A DNA stretch of 64,000 nt from Certhia americana (Eukaryota > Chordata > Aves > Passeriformes > Certhiidae): contig CM031878.1 of the NCBI GenBank assembly GCA_018697195.1, positions 9,941,351 to 10,005,350 on the forward strand. The letters run 5' to 3'. Shown in pieces: positions 61,956-64,000 of this stretch. Each line of letters starts with the position of its first letter. Position 1 is the first letter of the stretch. The notes beneath the pieces are model-generated. The model had not been told where the DNA came from and did not search any database. It was given only the letters and a program-made list of their open reading frames with translations. Both the position numbers and the translations under genes were made by a program.

Positions 61956-62470
61956 TGCAGGAAAAACAAAAGCTCTCCAACAACGTTTTTTAGTGTTAGA
62001 GAATTAAGGCATTACTTTATTCTGGCCAGGATATGTAACAGAAATCATTTCATCCACATATGGTCTGGGTTGTGCTGAGGAAATCTTTCCATAGCACATG
62101 GCTCTTTTCTAGATTTTTCACACGCAGTCAAAACCCACAGGAATCCATTGCTTCAATGTTCATGGGTCCCAAGTAACACAGTTCTAAGCATTTGGTTTCA
62201 CATGGGTTATTGATCCCTTCATCTTCAATGTTAATTAGGTCCTCATTCTTTGTTCTCTTATTGATCTTTTCCCAGAACAGGTGTCTCTGACACACCAGGG
62301 AGGATGATTAGGTGTTTGTTAGTGGTCCTTTATTTCTTGTGCATCCTCTGCCAGCTCCCAGTCCATTAAGATGTTAAGCTCATCAGGCTTTGTCCAGGGA
62401 ACAGTCTCTTAAAAAGAAACTTCCATTCTGTTTCCCCCAGGCAAAGATGAACAAAACCCCTGACTAAAGC
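61956..62470 (-). mobile_element. Possible degenerate 5' LTR of a retrovirus-like element
   Basis: On the minus strand a stretch ends in CA at 61957-61956 directly before the primer-site-like sequence. It carries an AATAAA at 62021-62016 about 60 bases before that end. A 5' TG border and TATA box were not located, and part of the far end (62330-62400) looks once-coding. The right border is therefore a guess. Confidence 0.35.
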
Positions 62471-64000
62471 TAGTTACAAATTTTAGAAGTTGTGTAATTT
62501 CCTACACTACTACTTATTGCCTTTATATTATGTGTGTGAAAGTATTTCAAAGCTAATTTTGTTATTTTAATGTATAAAAGTGTAATTTTTCTAAGAGCAA
62601 TGGACGCTATAAAGATAGTTTGGGAATAAAGACAGGAAAACTCACAATGATGTGTCAGGGGAAACAATATAATCTGTACCCAAACAAAGTGTGATATACA
62701 AACTCCATTTTCTAACTTATAAGTTATAAGCTACTATGACTAAAATAACCTCTGTTATGGTCAAAATGCTGGGGTTTTTTATTTTTCTTCTTTTCAATCA
62801 AACTTTCTAATGGTTCCATGGGATGTAAGTATGATAAGGATGGCAGGAGTAAAGCAATGCAGAAAATGAAATATCTGTGTATTCATACATAGGAAAACAT
62901 TAGGTCTTGAATTCATATTCAGATAAATATGCTTGCATGTATGGATATGATTTTAATACCATGCCATTTTCATGAAAATGTAACTCTCCTGATTTGAGTG
63001 GTTATCACTAAAATACATTAATAACCACCAGCATGCAACAGACAAGTTTAGGAGAGACTAGCAGTTCCCCCGACAGTAGGTGTGCCTCTTTCATCCAGCA
63101 AATCAAAACATTCTATGCTTTTCCAACAGAAGACCTCAGGAGACAAAATGTACCCACTATTTTAAACTGGACAATGGTTCCTTTCACGTTATTGAACTGG
63201 CACAACATTTAGAGCCTAGAAAGAACAAGGAAGGTATGGCTTATTGTGTCTGGTAGAAAGACTGCTTTGAGGCTCTTCTTCAAAGACATTAACCATGTAA
63301 GTTTGGCGTCACCAGAATAAATGTGACTTCAGAAACTGTTCTAATATCCACAGGTCTCCAACTCTCCAATTTTTCCCCTTCCTGACTCTAGCTATCTGCT
63401 AGGTTGCTCCACCTGCTGATCTGTGAGCAGTTTTGGTGACATGTAATGCACTTGGGAGCAATGGAGCTGCTGCATGCACTCACTCCTGACCATGTCTCAA
63501 CTTATGAAGGTGAGTACACACAGGACTGATGAGGTATCAGACCACTGGCTTCTCAGCTGCCTTGCTCTTCCCTACATTTGGCCCTTGCTACCAAAGCCAC
63601 ATGTGATGTGATGCAATATAACTACAAAACAGGATTGTGCAGAGAAATTAACAGAGGAATTAACTTTTTGTAGACAAACCCCACATCAGACTATTTCTTA
63701 AGTGCACTGCTTTAGCAGAGAGCTCATCTCGTAATGGGTGGTAAATCAGGGACAATTAAGCAAAGTGGTACTCTGCAAATACCAAAACAATGACTGCAGA
63801 GATTATAAGCAGCCTATATTTAATTAAATCAGTGTACCAGTGTACAAGGAGATGAAGTTGATTAAGATCTTCTACCTGGTCCTATAATCCTGTTTTACAA
63901 ATAATTGAAGAACTTGTGGGGGTCATGAACTTTAGACAGCCTCTTTCCAAATAATTAGTGAGTAAGTTGTACTAAAGAAATCTTCCTCAAAACAAATATA
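62471..64000. other. Right-hand end of the window, nothing recognised
   Basis: AT-rich intron-like sequence without a supported exon, repeat or RNA gene. Confidence 0.6.

Larger units (their letters stand above)
55472..64000 (-). other. Partial EGFLAM intron rich in mobile DNA
   Basis: No FN3 exon could be found before the window edge, so this is read as one intron running out of view. It holds a CR1 piece (56058-56262), a pentanucleotide array (57344-57430), an avian LTR (about 57585-58637), an RPS6 pseudogene (58940-59766), another CR1 (59767-60382), retrovirus-like sequence with a second RPS6 piece (about 60897-62470), and an unremarkable AT-rich remainder (62470-64000). Confidence 0.7.

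Noticed and set aside
55472..64000. Search for EGFLAM fibronectin III exons
   Set aside because: No minus-strand segment with FN3-like residues and matching splice phase was found; they are taken to lie outside.
1..64000. CRISPR arrays, operons, phage or bacterial systems
   Set aside because: The DNA is vertebrate nuclear sequence; no such structures are present. No tRNA or rRNA gene was recognised either.

Overview
The window is vertebrate, and almost certainly avian, nuclear DNA: split genes with GT-AG introns, long 3' UTRs, CR1 LINE fragments and an LTR of a kind I know from bird genomes. Two protein genes lie tail to tail. On the + strand are the last eight coding exons of LIFR (leukemia inhibitory factor receptor, window start to 10892). 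On the - strand are the last sixteen coding exons of EGFLAM (pikachurin, 55471 down to 23983). The same neighbours, also convergent, occur on human 5p13. That both lie on the avian Z chromosome is from memory and not shown here.

Layout. 1-10892: LIFR exons for the distal fibronectin type III domains, the transmembrane helix and the cytoplasmic tail with its Box1 and three YxxQ motifs. 10893-~17595: a long LIFR 3' UTR with several candidate poly(A) signals and two Pumilio-type sites. ~17600-23035: an intergenic spacer with no recognised gene but a CpG-rich patch near 21225-21480. ~23040-23982: EGFLAM 3' UTR. 23983-55471: EGFLAM exons encoding, in protein order, a Ser/Thr-rich linker, EGF1, LamG1, EGF2, LamG2, EGF3 and LamG3. 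The signal peptide and FN3 domains must lie beyond the right edge. All 24 coding exons join with consistent intron phase and no frame break, so both genes look intact as far as they are covered.

The most unusual part is the last, incomplete EGFLAM intron (55472-64000), which is packed with mobile DNA. It holds two CR1 fragments, a third probable CR1 tip beside a pentanucleotide array, an avian LTR, a nearly full-length processed pseudogene of ribosomal protein S6 (RPS6), and a retrovirus-like stretch. That stretch carries a possible LTR end with a tRNA-Trp-like primer binding site, followed directly by a second, truncated RPS6 copy and a Gag-like open frame. The two RPS6 copies share a stop codon and upstream sequence, so they descend from an RPS6 copy that was already dead, which then multiplied, possibly as cargo of a retroelement.

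LIFR is a cell-surface cytokine receptor and EGFLAM a secreted matrix protein of photoreceptor synapses. They are neighbours without a known functional link.
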